A DNA stretch of 64,000 nucleotides from Methanomassiliicoccaceae archaeon UBA480 (GTDB lineage Archaea > Thermoplasmatota > Thermoplasmata > Methanomassiliicoccales > Methanomethylophilaceae), in contig DAXO01000017.1 of NCBI GenBank assembly GCA_002506425.1, positions 46,156 to 110,155 of the forward strand, given 5' to 3'. The notes beneath the pieces were generated by a model. The model was not told the DNA's origin, ran no database searches, and was given only the letters and a program-made list of their open reading frames with translations. Position numbers and translations under genes: made by a program. Every line of letters starts with the position of its first letter. Position 1 is the first letter of the stretch. This document shows positions 27,911-37,600 of the stretch, piece by piece.

Positions 27911-29391
27911 TGTTCGTAACTGACATATTCGGAGACTACGCAGCCGTCGCGCCCATGATCATCATGCTCATCGCGGCGCTGATCCTTCCCGCTGTCCACA
28001 TCTTCGGCAAGAAGAGGACCGCCACCTGGGCTGTCGCCCTCGTGTTCACCGTCGTCTCGCTGCTGATCAACGCCTATATGCTCGCCGACGGCTTCGTCGG
28101 AGAGACTCTCGGCGTCTACGAGTACAACGAGTACACGGGTCTGATGATCCTGCTCTTCCAGATCGTGCTGTTCCTGGCCGTCCTCGTCTCCAATGCGAGC
28201 ACCGAGGTCACCAGGCTCCACGTCGGAGCGTACTACGCCCTGCTGATCGGAGCCACCACCGGAATGATGTTCGTCGCCGGGTCCTCGGACCTGCTGACGA
28301 TCTTCGTCGGTGTCGAGCTCACCAGCATCTCGTCCTACGCACTCGTCACCATGAAGAGGAACGACTCCAGGGCCGCAGAGGCCGGAGTCAAGTACGTCAT
28401 CGTCGGAGGCCTGTCCACCGCTCTGACCATCTACGGTATCTCCATGATATACGGAATGACCGGAACGACGGACATCGCCGCCATCGCCGCGCAGACCGCC
28501 ATAGACGGAATGAACTGGATGCTCGCCGTCGGTCTGGTCTGCATGGTCGCAGGATACGGCTTCAAGATCGCAGCGGTGCCCTTCCACATGTGGGCCCCGG
28601 ATGTGTACGAGGGATCGCCCACACCCGTCTCTCTGTTCCTGGCAACTGGATCCAAGAAGATGGGTCTGAGCGTGTTCTTCCAGATCTTCATGGTCCTGTT
28701 CGTGGCCGGCTCCTCGATGAGCGCGATATGCGGAGAAGAGGTCCAGTACCTCTTCGCCATCATAGCAGCCTTCACGATGACCGTCGGAAACGTGGTCGCC
28801 ATCGCCCAGAACAACATCAAGAGGATGCTCGCCTACTCCTCCATCGCCCAGGCAGGATACATCCTGATCGCCCTGGCCGTCATGAACGAGTATGCGCTCT
28901 CCGCTGGTCTGTTCCACATGTTCACCCACGTGTTCATGAAGGGCGGAGCGTTCCTCGTCGTCGGCGCGCTCATCTGCGTCGGCATCGGCGAGAAGATCTC
29001 GGACTACAAGGGACTGGCAAAGAGGTCGCCCTTCCTGGCTGCCGCCATGCTCCTGTTCCTGTTCTCCCTCGCAGGTATCCCGCCTCTGGCAGGATTCACC
29101 TCCAAGTTCTTCCTGTTCAATGCAGCATTGGGCGGGGCGGACGGAGTGACCTCCCAGTGGGTCTGGCTGGCGTTCATCGCCATCCTGAACTCGGCGATCT
29201 CGCTGTACTACTACGCGAGAGTCGTCAAGGCGATGTATATCGAGAAGGGAGCCACCGAGGAGAAGATCAAGATCCCCGCCGCATTCCTCGCGGCTATCGT
29301 GATCTGCGTCGTGTTCGTCATCGTGCTGGGAGTCTACCCCCAGCTCATCTTCGACTACTGCGAGACCGCGGCCCACGCCCTTCTGGGCTGA
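27910..29391 (+). CDS. fpoN: Fpo/Nuo-type antiporter-like subunit N
   Basis: 493 aa with about 14 membrane helices; motifs include FVGVELTSISSYALVTMKR, KIAAVPFHMWAPDVYEGSPTPVSLFLATGSKK and AYSSIAQAGYILIALA. It is the antiporter-like subunit nearest the small membrane subunits. No fpoF or fpoO follows; the next gene is a prenyl synthase behind its own promoter. ATG at 27910 is used; the ORF could also be opened by the GTG directly before it. Confidence 0.96.
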   Translation: MFVTDIFGDYAAVAPMIIMLIAALILPAVHIFGKKRTATWAVALVFTVVSLLINAYMLADGFVGETLGVYEYNEYTGLMILLFQIVLFLAVLVSNASTEVTRLHVGAYYALLIGATTGMMFVAGSSDLLTIFVGVELTSISSYALVTMKRNDSRAAEAGVKYVIVGGLSTALTIYGISMIYGMTGTTDIAAIAAQTAIDGMNWMLAVGLVCMVAGYGFKIAAVPFHMWAPDVYEGSPTPVSLFLATGSKKMGLSVFFQIFMVLFVAGSSMSAICGEEVQYLFAIIAAFTMTVGNVVAIAQNNIKRMLAYSSIAQAGYILIALAVMNEYALSAGLFHMFTHVFMKGGAFLVVGALICVGIGEKISDYKGLAKRSPFLAAAMLLFLFSLAGIPPLAGFTSKFFLFNAALGGADGVTSQWVWLAFIAILNSAISLYYYARVVKAMYIEKGATEEKIKIPAAFLAAIVICVVFVIVLGVYPQLIFDYCETAAHALLG

Positions 29392-29427
29392 GCCTCCTCT
29401 CCAAACCTCTTAACGAAACACTTTTAT

Positions 29428-29467
29428 GAATGCCCGGTCGCGGAGCGTGCTCCTCCTTCGGGCATTC
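29428..29467. terminator. Perfect 9-bp inverted repeat after the fpo operon
   Basis: GAATGCCCG at 29428-29436 is exactly complementary to CGGGCATTC at 29459-29467. The 22-base loop contains a second small palindrome, GGAG-CGTG-CTCC. A pyrimidine-rich run (TCTCTTCT) follows on the plus strand. It could be an operon-end RNA structure or a small structured RNA; a TATA-like CACTTTTATG (about 29419-29428) lies just before it. Confidence 0.5.
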
Positions 29468-29486
29468 TCTCTTCTATAGTCCCATC

Positions 29487-29499
29487 CTTTTAATACGGA
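29487..29499 (+). promoter_or_regulatory. TATA box of the prenyl synthase operon
   Basis: CCTTTTAATACGG lies 18-30 bases upstream of the ATG at 29517, the spacing expected for a leaderless or near-leaderless archaeal mRNA. Confidence 0.6.
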
Positions 29500-29516
29500 A
29501 CATCCATGTGGACGCG

Positions 29517-30482
29517 ATGTCCGAGTCTTGGCATTCCTGCATATCAGAGGAGTTAAACCTCGTGGAGTCTCTGATGAAGCGGGATCTGCAATCCGATAAT
29601 CCCGAATTGACCGATATGTGTCTGTACGTCGTCGGGGCAGGGGGCAAGCGCCTGAGGCCCTCCCTGTGCATACTGTCCTATTATCTCTGCGGAGGAAAGG
29701 ATGCGGAGAAGCCGGCCAAGATCGGAGCAGGGTTCGAGATCATCCACAGCGCCACCCTCATCCATGACGATATCAACGATCAGGGCGAGGTCAGGCGCGG
29801 AAGGAAGGCTCTCCACAGGAAGTACACCATCAGCAAGGCCATCATCGCAGGCGATTTCATGTTCGCTATGGGATTCAGGCTGCTCGCCGCGGCCGCCCCC
29901 CACATCGTGGACTTCATCGTCGAGGCATCTGCCGCCATGGGAGCCGGAGAATTCGTGCAGAAGGATTTCGAGCACAAGACCTCCGTGAAGGAGGAGGATT
30001 ATCTCCGCATCATAGAGAACAAGACCGCGAAGCTCTTCGAGGCCTCAGCCAAGTCGGGTGCCGCCGTCGCAGGTGCTCCGGCGGAGCTTCTGGATTCCAT
30101 AGGGGCGTTCGCTCTCGCTGTAGGGATGGCGTTCCAGATCGTTGATGACACGCTGGATGTATCCGGCGATCCGAAGAAGACCGGTAAGACCGTCGGAACA
30201 GACCTCATCGAGGGCAAGCCCACGTTGCCGGTCATCTATGCGATGGAGGATGAGGTCGTCGGTCCGGAGCTGAGCGAGATCTTCAGCAAGAAGGATCCGG
30301 ATGAAGACGATGTCGCGCATGCGTTGGAGCTCATACAGAGGACCGACGCCGTCGACAGATGCATGGCCAAGGCTCGTTCCTTCGTGGATGCCGCACCGGA
30401 CAACCTCGTAGATGTTCCGGAGTCCAGATACAAGGATGCGTTGCTCGATCTGGCCGAATACGCGGTCCATCGCCAGAGGTGA
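29517..30482 (+). CDS. idsA: Trans-polyprenyl (geranylgeranyl/farnesyl) diphosphate synthase
   Basis: 321 aa. Both Asp-rich motifs are intact: SATLIHDDINDQ (first, ~residue 85) and FQIVDDTLDVSGD (second), plus GGKRLRPSLC near the N-terminus and a KTSVKEEDYLRIIENKTAKLF core. It condenses isopentenyl diphosphate with allylic diphosphates to give C15-C20 chains for archaeal lipids. ATG at 29517 is preferred to an upstream in-frame ATG at 29430 because the TATA box lies between them. Confidence 0.93.
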   Translation: MSESWHSCISEELNLVESLMKRDLQSDNPELTDMCLYVVGAGGKRLRPSLCILSYYLCGGKDAEKPAKIGAGFEIIHSATLIHDDINDQGEVRRGRKALHRKYTISKAIIAGDFMFAMGFRLLAAAAPHIVDFIVEASAAMGAGEFVQKDFEHKTSVKEEDYLRIIENKTAKLFEASAKSGAAVAGAPAELLDSIGAFALAVGMAFQIVDDTLDVSGDPKKTGKTVGTDLIEGKPTLPVIYAMEDEVVGPELSEIFSKKDPDEDDVAHALELIQRTDAVDRCMAKARSFVDAAPDNLVDVPESRYKDALLDLAEYAVHRQR

Positions 30483-30486
30483 TTCC

Positions 30487-31572
30487 GTGGAGGAGGTCGA
30501 CGTTCTAGTTGTCGGATCCGGTCCTGCCGGCAGCACTGCAGCCAGATTCGCTGCCGAAGGAGATGCTTCCGTTCTCTTCATAGAAAGGCGTGCCGAGGTC
30601 GGAGTCCCTGTGAGATGCGGCGAATTCATGCCGGGACTCGGAGAGATCAAGACCATGTTCCCGAAGCTCGAGGATGCCGATTCCCTGTTCGACATTCCAG
30701 ACTCTCTGAGATGTCTCGATATAAAGGGAATCAAGCTCGTCAATCCGAAGGACAAGGTCACTCTGCTGGATATGGACGGCTATACCACCGACAGGGACAA
30801 GTTCGACCAGTATCTCGCCAAGATAGCGGAGGAGGAGGGGGCTGTCCTTGAGAACAACCGCATGTTCCTCGGCATCGAGGGAGGAGTCGCGAAGACCACC
30901 AAGGGCGATATCCGCTACAAGGTCATCATCGGCGCGGACGGTCCCGGATCAAGGGTCGCCCGCAGTCTGGGCCTCCAGAGGAATCAGAATCCCTATCCTG
31001 CTGTTACCGCTCAGGTCAAAGGGGATTTCGAGCCTTACATGTACATGTATTTCGGAGACATCGCTCCTGGAGCATACAGCTGGATAATCCCGAAGGACGG
31101 AAGGGCCAACATAGGTGTAGGATTCTCTCCTAAATTCGCATCCGGAACCCTGTCCGAGTACTTCGACAAGTTCGCGGAGAAGCGCGGATTCAACGAGCAT
31201 TCGAAGCTTGAAGGGAAGTATGTGCCCAGCGAAGGTCCTATTCCGAAAACGGTCAGCGGAAACGGCATGGTCGTGGGAGATGCAGCCGGTCAGGTGATTT
31301 CCGTCAACGGAGGCGGCATTCCTCTGGCGATGATCGCAGGAAGGATATGCGGAGCCGTGGCCGCGGAGAACATCTCTTCCGGCTCTCCTCTGTCGAGATA
31401 CGAGACGGAATGGCGGAACGTGATGGAGAAGCCGTTGAAGACGGCGGCCTTCAACAAGAAGCTCGCAGATACGTTCGCTTTCAGGTCGGAGCGCAGCACA
31501 GCTATGTGCATGGCGATGCTCGGAGCCCGCAGGATGGGCAATCTCATCCGTTGCAAGCGTCTGTTTCCCTGA
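30487..31572 (+). CDS. Digeranylgeranylglycerophospholipid reductase-type flavoprotein
   Basis: 361 aa from GTG at 30487. FAD-binding motif VLVVGSGPAGSTAARFAA at the N-terminus, the family CGEF motif (VPVRCGEFMPG), a PYPAVTAQVKGDF segment, and GDAAGQVISVNGGGIPLAMIAGR. It probably saturates the geranylgeranyl chains of archaeal lipids, which fits its place right after the prenyl synthase and near carS. Its TGA at 31570 abuts the CGA of the convergent nob1 gene. Confidence 0.88.
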   Translation: MEEVDVLVVGSGPAGSTAARFAAEGDASVLFIERRAEVGVPVRCGEFMPGLGEIKTMFPKLEDADSLFDIPDSLRCLDIKGIKLVNPKDKVTLLDMDGYTTDRDKFDQYLAKIAEEEGAVLENNRMFLGIEGGVAKTTKGDIRYKVIIGADGPGSRVARSLGLQRNQNPYPAVTAQVKGDFEPYMYMYFGDIAPGAYSWIIPKDGRANIGVGFSPKFASGTLSEYFDKFAEKRGFNEHSKLEGKYVPSEGPIPKTVSGNGMVVGDAAGQVISVNGGGIPLAMIAGRICGAVAAENISSGSPLSRYETEWRNVMEKPLKTAAFNKKLADTFAFRSERSTAMCMAMLGARRMGNLIRCKRLFP

Positions 31573-32031
31573 TCGCTTCTTCCTGCAGGCTTTCATTGCA
31601 GATCCGCAAATGGGGCATTCGGGGTACTTTTCCTTGAACCATTTGCCGCATCCGAGACATTTGTAGTTCCATTTGACGACCTTCTTTATGCCTTGTGTCC
31701 CCACAGGGCGGCATTCCAGTCCAAGTACGCGCGCGACGTTCTGTATGGAATAGTCGTCGGAAAGGATCGTCCCGTCCACATCCAGGGCCAGGGCCAGCAC
31801 GCTCCTGTCCATAGGCGACAGCCTCGTATCGTCTCCTGTCCTCTTGGCCGCTTCATCCACTCTGGCCATGGATTCCTTCGTGCAGTCTGATGTTCTGAGC
31901 ATGTCTCCCCACAGGGACAGACGGGGGTCGTCGAATTTCCCGAGCTCTCTGATAACGCCGGGAGGGCACACATACTCCTCGTCGGGAGGAGCATCCAGAG
32001 TGAACAGGGCCGACGTATCGAGAACGAGCAT
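31573..32031 (-). CDS. nob1: rRNA maturation endonuclease Nob1 (PIN domain), ending at CGA
   Basis: 152 aa, the normal archaeal Nob1 size. A PIN domain (MLVLDTSALF with catalytic Asp, then SPMDRSVLALALDVDGTILSDD) is followed by a zinc ribbon (YKCLGCGKWF, CPICGSAMKAC). It cleaves at the 3' end of 16S rRNA. The first in-frame CGA is at 31575-31573, after the basic tail CRKK and exactly next to the TGA of the opposing gene. With the standard code the frame would run to 30949, 624 bases across the neighbour in antisense, which has no family match. Confidence 0.92.
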
Positions 32032-32074
32032 GCACCGACATCGGCATCATCGTCATAATTGCTCCTATGGCACA

Positions 32075-32084
32075 GGTATATACG
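32075..32084 (+). promoter_or_regulatory. TATA box of carS
   Basis: GGTATATACG lies 27-36 bases before the carS ATG at 32111, in the divergent spacer with nob1. Confidence 0.55.
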
Positions 32085-32110
32085 TCACGGCAGGATGTGG
32101 AATCGATACA

Positions 32111-32683
32111 ATGGACGTTCTGGGAGTCATAGCCATCATGCTGAACGGCCTCTGGCTGTTCCTGCCCGCCATGCTTCCCAATTCCGCCGCCGTGGTGTTC
32201 GGCGGAGGCACCAAGATCGATTTCGGAAGATCCTGGAGGGGAAGGAGGATATTCGGGGACGGGAAGTCCTGGAGAGGCTTCTTCGGGGGTGCACTCTCCG
32301 GAATAGTTCTGGGACTGATTCTCATAGGCATATCGGCCCTTTGCGGATCCGAAGACTATTGGGGATACGGGGAGTTCCCGCGTTGTGTGGGAATTCTCGC
32401 ATGCCTCTCGTTCGGAGCCGTTCTGGGGGATCTGTGCGGAGCGTTCATCAAGAGGAGGCTCGGGATGGAGAGAGGGCAGAAGGCCCCTGTGCTGGACCAG
32501 TACGACTTCGTCATAGGAGCGTTCTGCATAACGGCCCTCTTCTTCCCGGATTGGGTCTATTCCAATTACATCGAGGGCTGGCACATAGCCGCTCTCATTC
32601 TGATCATCGCGATGATGTTCGCCATCCACAGAGCGGTGAACATAATCGGATACAGGATGGGTCTCAAGAAGGAACCCTGGTGA
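32111..32683 (+). CDS. carS: CDP-archaeol synthase
   Basis: 190 aa with about five membrane helices. Family (DUF46) motifs include MLPNSAAVVFGGGTKIDFGR, RRIFGDGKSWRGFFGG, GDLCGAFIKRRLGMERGQKAP and LDQYDFVIGA. It transfers CMP from CTP to unsaturated archaetidic acid, an essential step of archaeal phospholipid synthesis. It forms an operon with pyrE, 5 bases downstream. Confidence 0.95.
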   Translation: MDVLGVIAIMLNGLWLFLPAMLPNSAAVVFGGGTKIDFGRSWRGRRIFGDGKSWRGFFGGALSGIVLGLILIGISALCGSEDYWGYGEFPRCVGILACLSFGAVLGDLCGAFIKRRLGMERGQKAPVLDQYDFVIGAFCITALFFPDWVYSNYIEGWHIAALILIIAMMFAIHRAVNIIGYRMGLKKEPW

Positions 32684-32688
32684 TTCCA

Positions 32689-33219
32689 ATGAGTGAGTTG
32701 TCTGATGCACTGAAGGAATGCGGAGCGCTGCAGTTCGGCGAGTTCACCCTCGCTTCCGGCGCCAAGAGCGATTACTACATCAATATCAAGAAGGCGAGCA
32801 CCGACCCGAAGGTTCTGGGTCTGATAGCCCGCCTCATGGCCGAGAAGATCAGGGAGAACGGCATAGACGCTGACAGGATCGCCGGCGTCGTTCTAGGAGC
32901 CGTTCCCTTGGAGGCTGCTCTGGCACTGGAGACCGGTCTGCCGTTCGTCATGGTGCGCAAGGAGAAGAAGGACCACGGCACCGGGAAGCAGATCGAGGGC
33001 GATCTCGAGAAGGGCGATGCCATCGTAATGGTCGAGGACGTCGTCACCACCGCCGGATCCTGCATAAAGGGCATCCATGTCCTCAGAGAGGCCGGTGCGG
33101 ATGTCAAGTGGGTCCTGTCGGTCATAGACCGCGAGGCGGGAGGCGCCGAGGCACTGGAGGCAGAGGGCGTGAAATTCATCCCCCTGGTCAAGGGATCGGA
33201 GCTCCTGGGCGAGAGATGA
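32689..33219 (+). CDS. pyrE: Orotate phosphoribosyltransferase
   Basis: 176 aa. FTLASGAKSDYYINIKKAST (orotate site), FVMVRKEKKDHGTGKQIEG (catalytic Lys loop) and the PRPP-binding IVMVEDVVTTAGSCIKGI are all clear. It makes orotidine monophosphate in pyrimidine synthesis. ATG at 32689 follows carS closely and its end overlaps the next gene as ATGA. Confidence 0.95.
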   Translation: MSELSDALKECGALQFGEFTLASGAKSDYYINIKKASTDPKVLGLIARLMAEKIRENGIDADRIAGVVLGAVPLEAALALETGLPFVMVRKEKKDHGTGKQIEGDLEKGDAIVMVEDVVTTAGSCIKGIHVLREAGADVKWVLSVIDREAGGAEALEAEGVKFIPLVKGSELLGER

Positions 33220-34532
33220 GGCCCGATCCGGACTGCAGTCTATGCGATCTCTGCAAGGGTCGCACACAGGTCGTGTATCCGGATGGGAATCCGGACAGCG
33301 GGATCGTCTTCGTGGGCGAAGGGCCGGGCGAGAACGAGGACATCCAAGGCAGGCCGTTCGTCGGAAGATCCGGGAAGATCCTGGCGGATGCCATGGCGCG
33401 CCACGGTTTCTCCCGTGCGGACGTTCTTATAACCAACACCGTCAAGTGCCGCCCTCCCGGGAATCGCGACCCGACGCCGGAGGAGATGGCCGCCTGCGGA
33501 GGCTTCCTGCGCTCGGAGATACGCGATGCCAGGCTGGTGGTGGGGCTCGGAAAGTCCGCATGCCGCGATCTCCTCTGCTATGATGGTCCGATGGCGGATA
33601 TCGTCAATCGCCCTGTCATGATACGCGTTGACGGGAAAGATGTGGAATTCCTGCCGACATACCACCCTGCGGCGACGATCTACAGCAAGGTAGCCCGTGC
33701 GGGATTGGACGAAGCGATGAGGATGGTGGCCGAGAGGCTCAGGCCGAAGATGAGATTCGGCGGGTTCATGCTGGATCTGGATGGGACGATCTACAAGGGC
33801 GGTGCCCCCATACCGGGCGCCAAGGAGTTCATAGCATTCCTGAAGGACAGAGGGATCCCGTTCGTATTCCTGACGAACAATTCGTCCCGCGCCAGAGGAT
33901 TCTATGCCAGGAAGCTGTCCGATATGGGTTTCGATGTCTCTCCGGAGGATGTGCTCACGTCGATGACCGCAACCATCCGTTTCCTGATATCAGAGAGGTT
34001 CGGCCGCAGCATCTATCCTGTGGCCGCCCCGGATGTCGTAGACGAGATGGAGGCCGCAGGACTTGACATCGTGGACGAGCATCCCGACATAGTGGTGCTG
34101 ACATTCGACAGGACGATAACATACGAGAAGATCAACAAGGCCTTCCATTTCCTGAGGGACGGTGCCGAGCTCATAGCCACCCATCCAGACGATGTATGTC
34201 CCACAGAAGACTCCTACGATATAGACATCGGGCCGTTCATCAGGATGTTCGAGCAGATGTGCCAGACCAAGGCTCTGATCATCGGGAAGCCCAATCGTCT
34301 GATGCTCGAGATGGCATCCCGCGAGATGGGGGTCGACCCTTCCGACGCTGTGATGGTCGGCGACCGTTTGTACACGGATATCGCCATGGCCTGCAATGCG
34401 GGGACCCAGTCCATACTCGTCCTTTCGGGAGAGACCGATGCCTCCATGCTGGAGGGCTCCGGCATCAGGCCAACCGCTGTGCTGGCATCGGTGGCCGATA
34501 TACCGGATCTCGTCGAGCATTCTTCGTGCCGA
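33216..34532 (+). CDS. Fusion of family 4-type uracil-DNA glycosylase and HAD (NagD-like) hydrolase, ending at CGA
   Basis: 438 aa. Residues 1-~178 are a uracil-DNA glycosylase with an N-terminal Cys cluster (CSLCDLC), FVGEGPGENEDIQGRPFVGRSG, NTVKCRPPGNRDPTPEE and the TYHPAA motif. Residues ~180-430 are a HAD hydrolase of the NagD type: FMLDLDGTIYKGG, FLTNNSSRARG, IGKPNRLM and VGDRLYTDIAMA. The two are joined in frame with no stop or CGA between. The first in-frame CGA is 34530-34532, after LVEHSSC. The standard code runs on to 34613, over the smc promoter. How the two activities relate is unknown. Confidence 0.87.
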
Positions 34533-34556
34533 AGAGGCCCCATCCAGCTGTATGCT

Positions 34557-34570
34557 CTTTTTATATACGC
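34557..34570 (+). promoter_or_regulatory. TATA box of the smc-scpA-scpB operon
   Basis: CTTTTTATATACGC at 34557-34570, with a second element GCGTATACACT near 34576-34586, precedes smc. An untranslated leader of roughly 100 bases would separate transcription start and the TTG at 34699. Confidence 0.55.
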
Positions 34571-34698
34571 ATCGCGCGTATACACTTTGTCGCGTGCGCG
34601 GGCGCGGAATTGAAGGGACCGGCCCGGACCGAGCAAGCGCGATATGGGATGCGAAGGGCCGTATGGGACGGCTCTAGCCCGAATGGGGTGTAAGACAG

Positions 34699-37600
34699 TT
34701 GCATTTGAAAGCGGTCGAGATGGAGAATTTCAAGTCCTTCGGCGGCAAGATCACCGTGCCGTTGATGGAGGGGTATACTGCCGTCACCGGGCCGAACGGC
34801 TCGGGGAAGTCCAACATAACCGACGCCATACTCTTCGTCCTGGGGCCGAAGAGCTCCAAGGCGGTTCGCGCCGGAAAGCTCACGGATCTGATATTCGACG
34901 GAGGCAAGTCCCGGACGAAGGCCGGATACACCAAGGTGTCCCTTGTGTTCGACAATACGGACCGTCTCATGCCCTGGGACGACGACACCGTCCGTCTCAC
35001 TCGCTATGTCAAGCTTTCCGACAACGGAACCGACTACAGCTCGTACTTCTACGTGAACGACCGCAAGTCCACCATGACGGAGTTCGACACCCTCCTGACC
35101 AAAGCGCGCATATCCGCCGACGGGTACAATCTCGTCCAGCAGGGGGATGTCACCCGCATCGTCCAGATGGGCAACCTGGAGAGGCGCAGGATCATCGATT
35201 CCATATCCGGCATCGCCAGCTTCGATGCCGACATCGATCGCGCAAGGGTCGAGAAGGCCGAGGCTTCCGCCAATCTCGAGAAGATCGGCATCATAATGGA
35301 CGAACTCTCCCGTCAGGTGGAGAAGCTGGACAAGGAGCGTCAGGAGGCCCGCAGGTATCTCGATGCACAGGCCGCCCTCGAGCTCGCCAAGGCCCAGCAT
35401 GCCCATCGCAGGCTGCAGATGGAGACCGCGAAACAGGCTTCCGTCCAGGAGAGCGTGGCCAGGAGAGAGGTCGCTATAGAGGAGGGCAGGAAGGAGCTCC
35501 AGGCCCTCAATCTCGAGCGCGACGCCAAGACCGAGGAGATCAGAGCCAAGGAGGCCGAGATCGCCGACAGGATAGGGCCGGAGTACCGGGAGCTCAAGGA
35601 CAAGATCGACAAGGCCAGGATAGACCTGGCCACCCGGAGGGATGCCGTCGAGAAGGCCCAGGCCGATCTGGAGGAGCAGGAATCCTTCAGGCAGACCTTC
35701 GAGGATGCGATCTCGGAGAACAGCGAGCAGGCGAACTGCCTTCGTCAGAAGATAGGCGAGCTCAAGGAGGACCTCCAGATCAAGGAGGCCGAGAGCAGCC
35801 AGGCCCAGGCCGAGGAGGCCGAGGTCTCCATGGCCATATCCCAGACCGGAGGAGAGCACAAGAAGCTCCAGGAGCGCCAGGATTCGCTCGATTCGCAGAT
35901 CGAGGCATGCACCGAGGAGCTGAGGGCCGCGCAGGACGCGTCTTCCAGGGCGGATGTCGCAGCGGAGGAGGCGCACAATGCGGTCGCATCGCTCGACGAG
36001 AGGCTCCAGGGCGTCGATTTCGAGATAAAGGATGCCAAGTGGAGCCTGGACCAGCTGAAGGCCGAGGCCGGACCCAGCACCGACGAGTTCGGCAAGAGGA
36101 TCCTGGACATCAAGAGGCGCGAATCGGAGCTGGAGAAGGAGGAGGCGGAGCTCGATGCCGCGTACCGCAGGATAGATGCGGAGTACAACTCCCTCCAGGC
36201 CGAGAAGAAGGTCTCGGAGAGGATGAATCGCGGAAGCGCCGCCGTCGAGGCCATCCTGGCATTGAGGAACCGCGGCGAGATCCGCGGCATCCACGGCACC
36301 ATCCAGGAGCTGGCCACGGTCGACAAGGAGTACGAGACCGCCCTTGCGGTGGCCGCCGGCGGGAAGATGTCCGCCGTCGTCGTGGACGACGATCAGGTCG
36401 CGGCGGACGGCATAGCCTATCTGAAGAAGGAGAAGCTCGGTCGTGTGACGTTCCTGCCGCTCAACAAGATGATGGGCGGCAAGCCCCGTGCCAAGGCGAT
36501 AATGTGCGAGAAGGACTCCGAGGGGTATGCGATAAACCTCATCGACTTCGATCCACGCTACCAGAATGCATTCTGGTATGTTCTGGGGGACACCCTGGTC
36601 GTCAAGGACATGGACCAGGCCCGCAGGATCATGGGCGGGATCAGGATAGTCACACGCGCCGGCGAGCTCGTGGAGGCATCCGGAGCGATGGTAGGAGGTA
36701 CGATCTCCCAGCAGAACCTGCCGAAGTTCGGTCCCGCGTCCGAGGACAGGCTCGCCGCCGTCGGTTCCAAGCTGAGGGCCGCGCAGGAGGCCCTGTCAGA
36801 TGTGCGTTCGAGGCTGCGCGGCGTTCGCGAGGAGATGCGCGCCGTCGACGACGAGATGAGGAAGGCCTCGTCCTCCGGCATCCAACAGAGGGAGCTCATG
36901 GCGCAGACCAAGGGACGCGTCGACGAGCTCGAGAAGACCCGCAGGGCTCTGTCGGAGCAGCTCAAGGCCGCTCGCGAGAGGATGGCCGTCTCCGACAGGG
37001 AGTTCGAGGAGTCCCGCGCCGCCTTCTCCGAGGTTTCGGAGAGGATGGGTGCCCTGACGTCCGAGCGTTCCAAGGTGAAGGAGCGCATAGCCGAGATCGC
37101 CCCCGTGGAGCTCCAGGTCAGGATACAGGCCGTCCGCGACAGGCTCTACAGGCTGAAGAATGCCATTTCAGACATAACCCTGCAGATCGGAGGGGCGGAG
37201 ACCGAGATAAACGGTCTCGGGAAGCAGAACGAGTCTCTTCAGATGCAGCTCGATTCTGTCATGCGCGCCATCGCGGCAGACCGCAAGGTCATAGACGACG
37301 GAGAAGGGCTCATCTCCCGTTCGAAGCTGGATCTCGATGCGCTGAAGAGGATCGAGGCCGACATGGAAGGAGGGATAGCAGACCTCCGCAACCAGAAGGA
37401 CGCCCTCAACGAGGAGAAGTACGGCCTGGACGGCAAGATACGTGAGAAGGCCAAGGACATCGAGAACTGGGGCGGGGCGCTGGAATCGTTCAGAGCCCAG
37501 CTCATCGATGTGACCGCCTCCGTGGCGCAGTGCAGGGCGGAGGTCGAGGCGCTCACCGTCGAGGTGCCGCAACCGGTCCCGTCCGAGGAGGAGATCCGCC

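Noticed and set aside
30949..31572. Long antisense extension of Nob1 under the standard code
   Set aside because: The Nob1 zinc ribbon and basic tail are complete before the CGA at 31575; the rest is antisense of the flavoprotein gene.
33735..33770. Lost stop between the uracil-DNA glycosylase and HAD halves
   Set aside because: No CGA or near-stop is in frame at the join (codons AGG CTC AGG CCG AAG ATG AGA), so it does not fit the CGA pattern and is taken as a true fusion.
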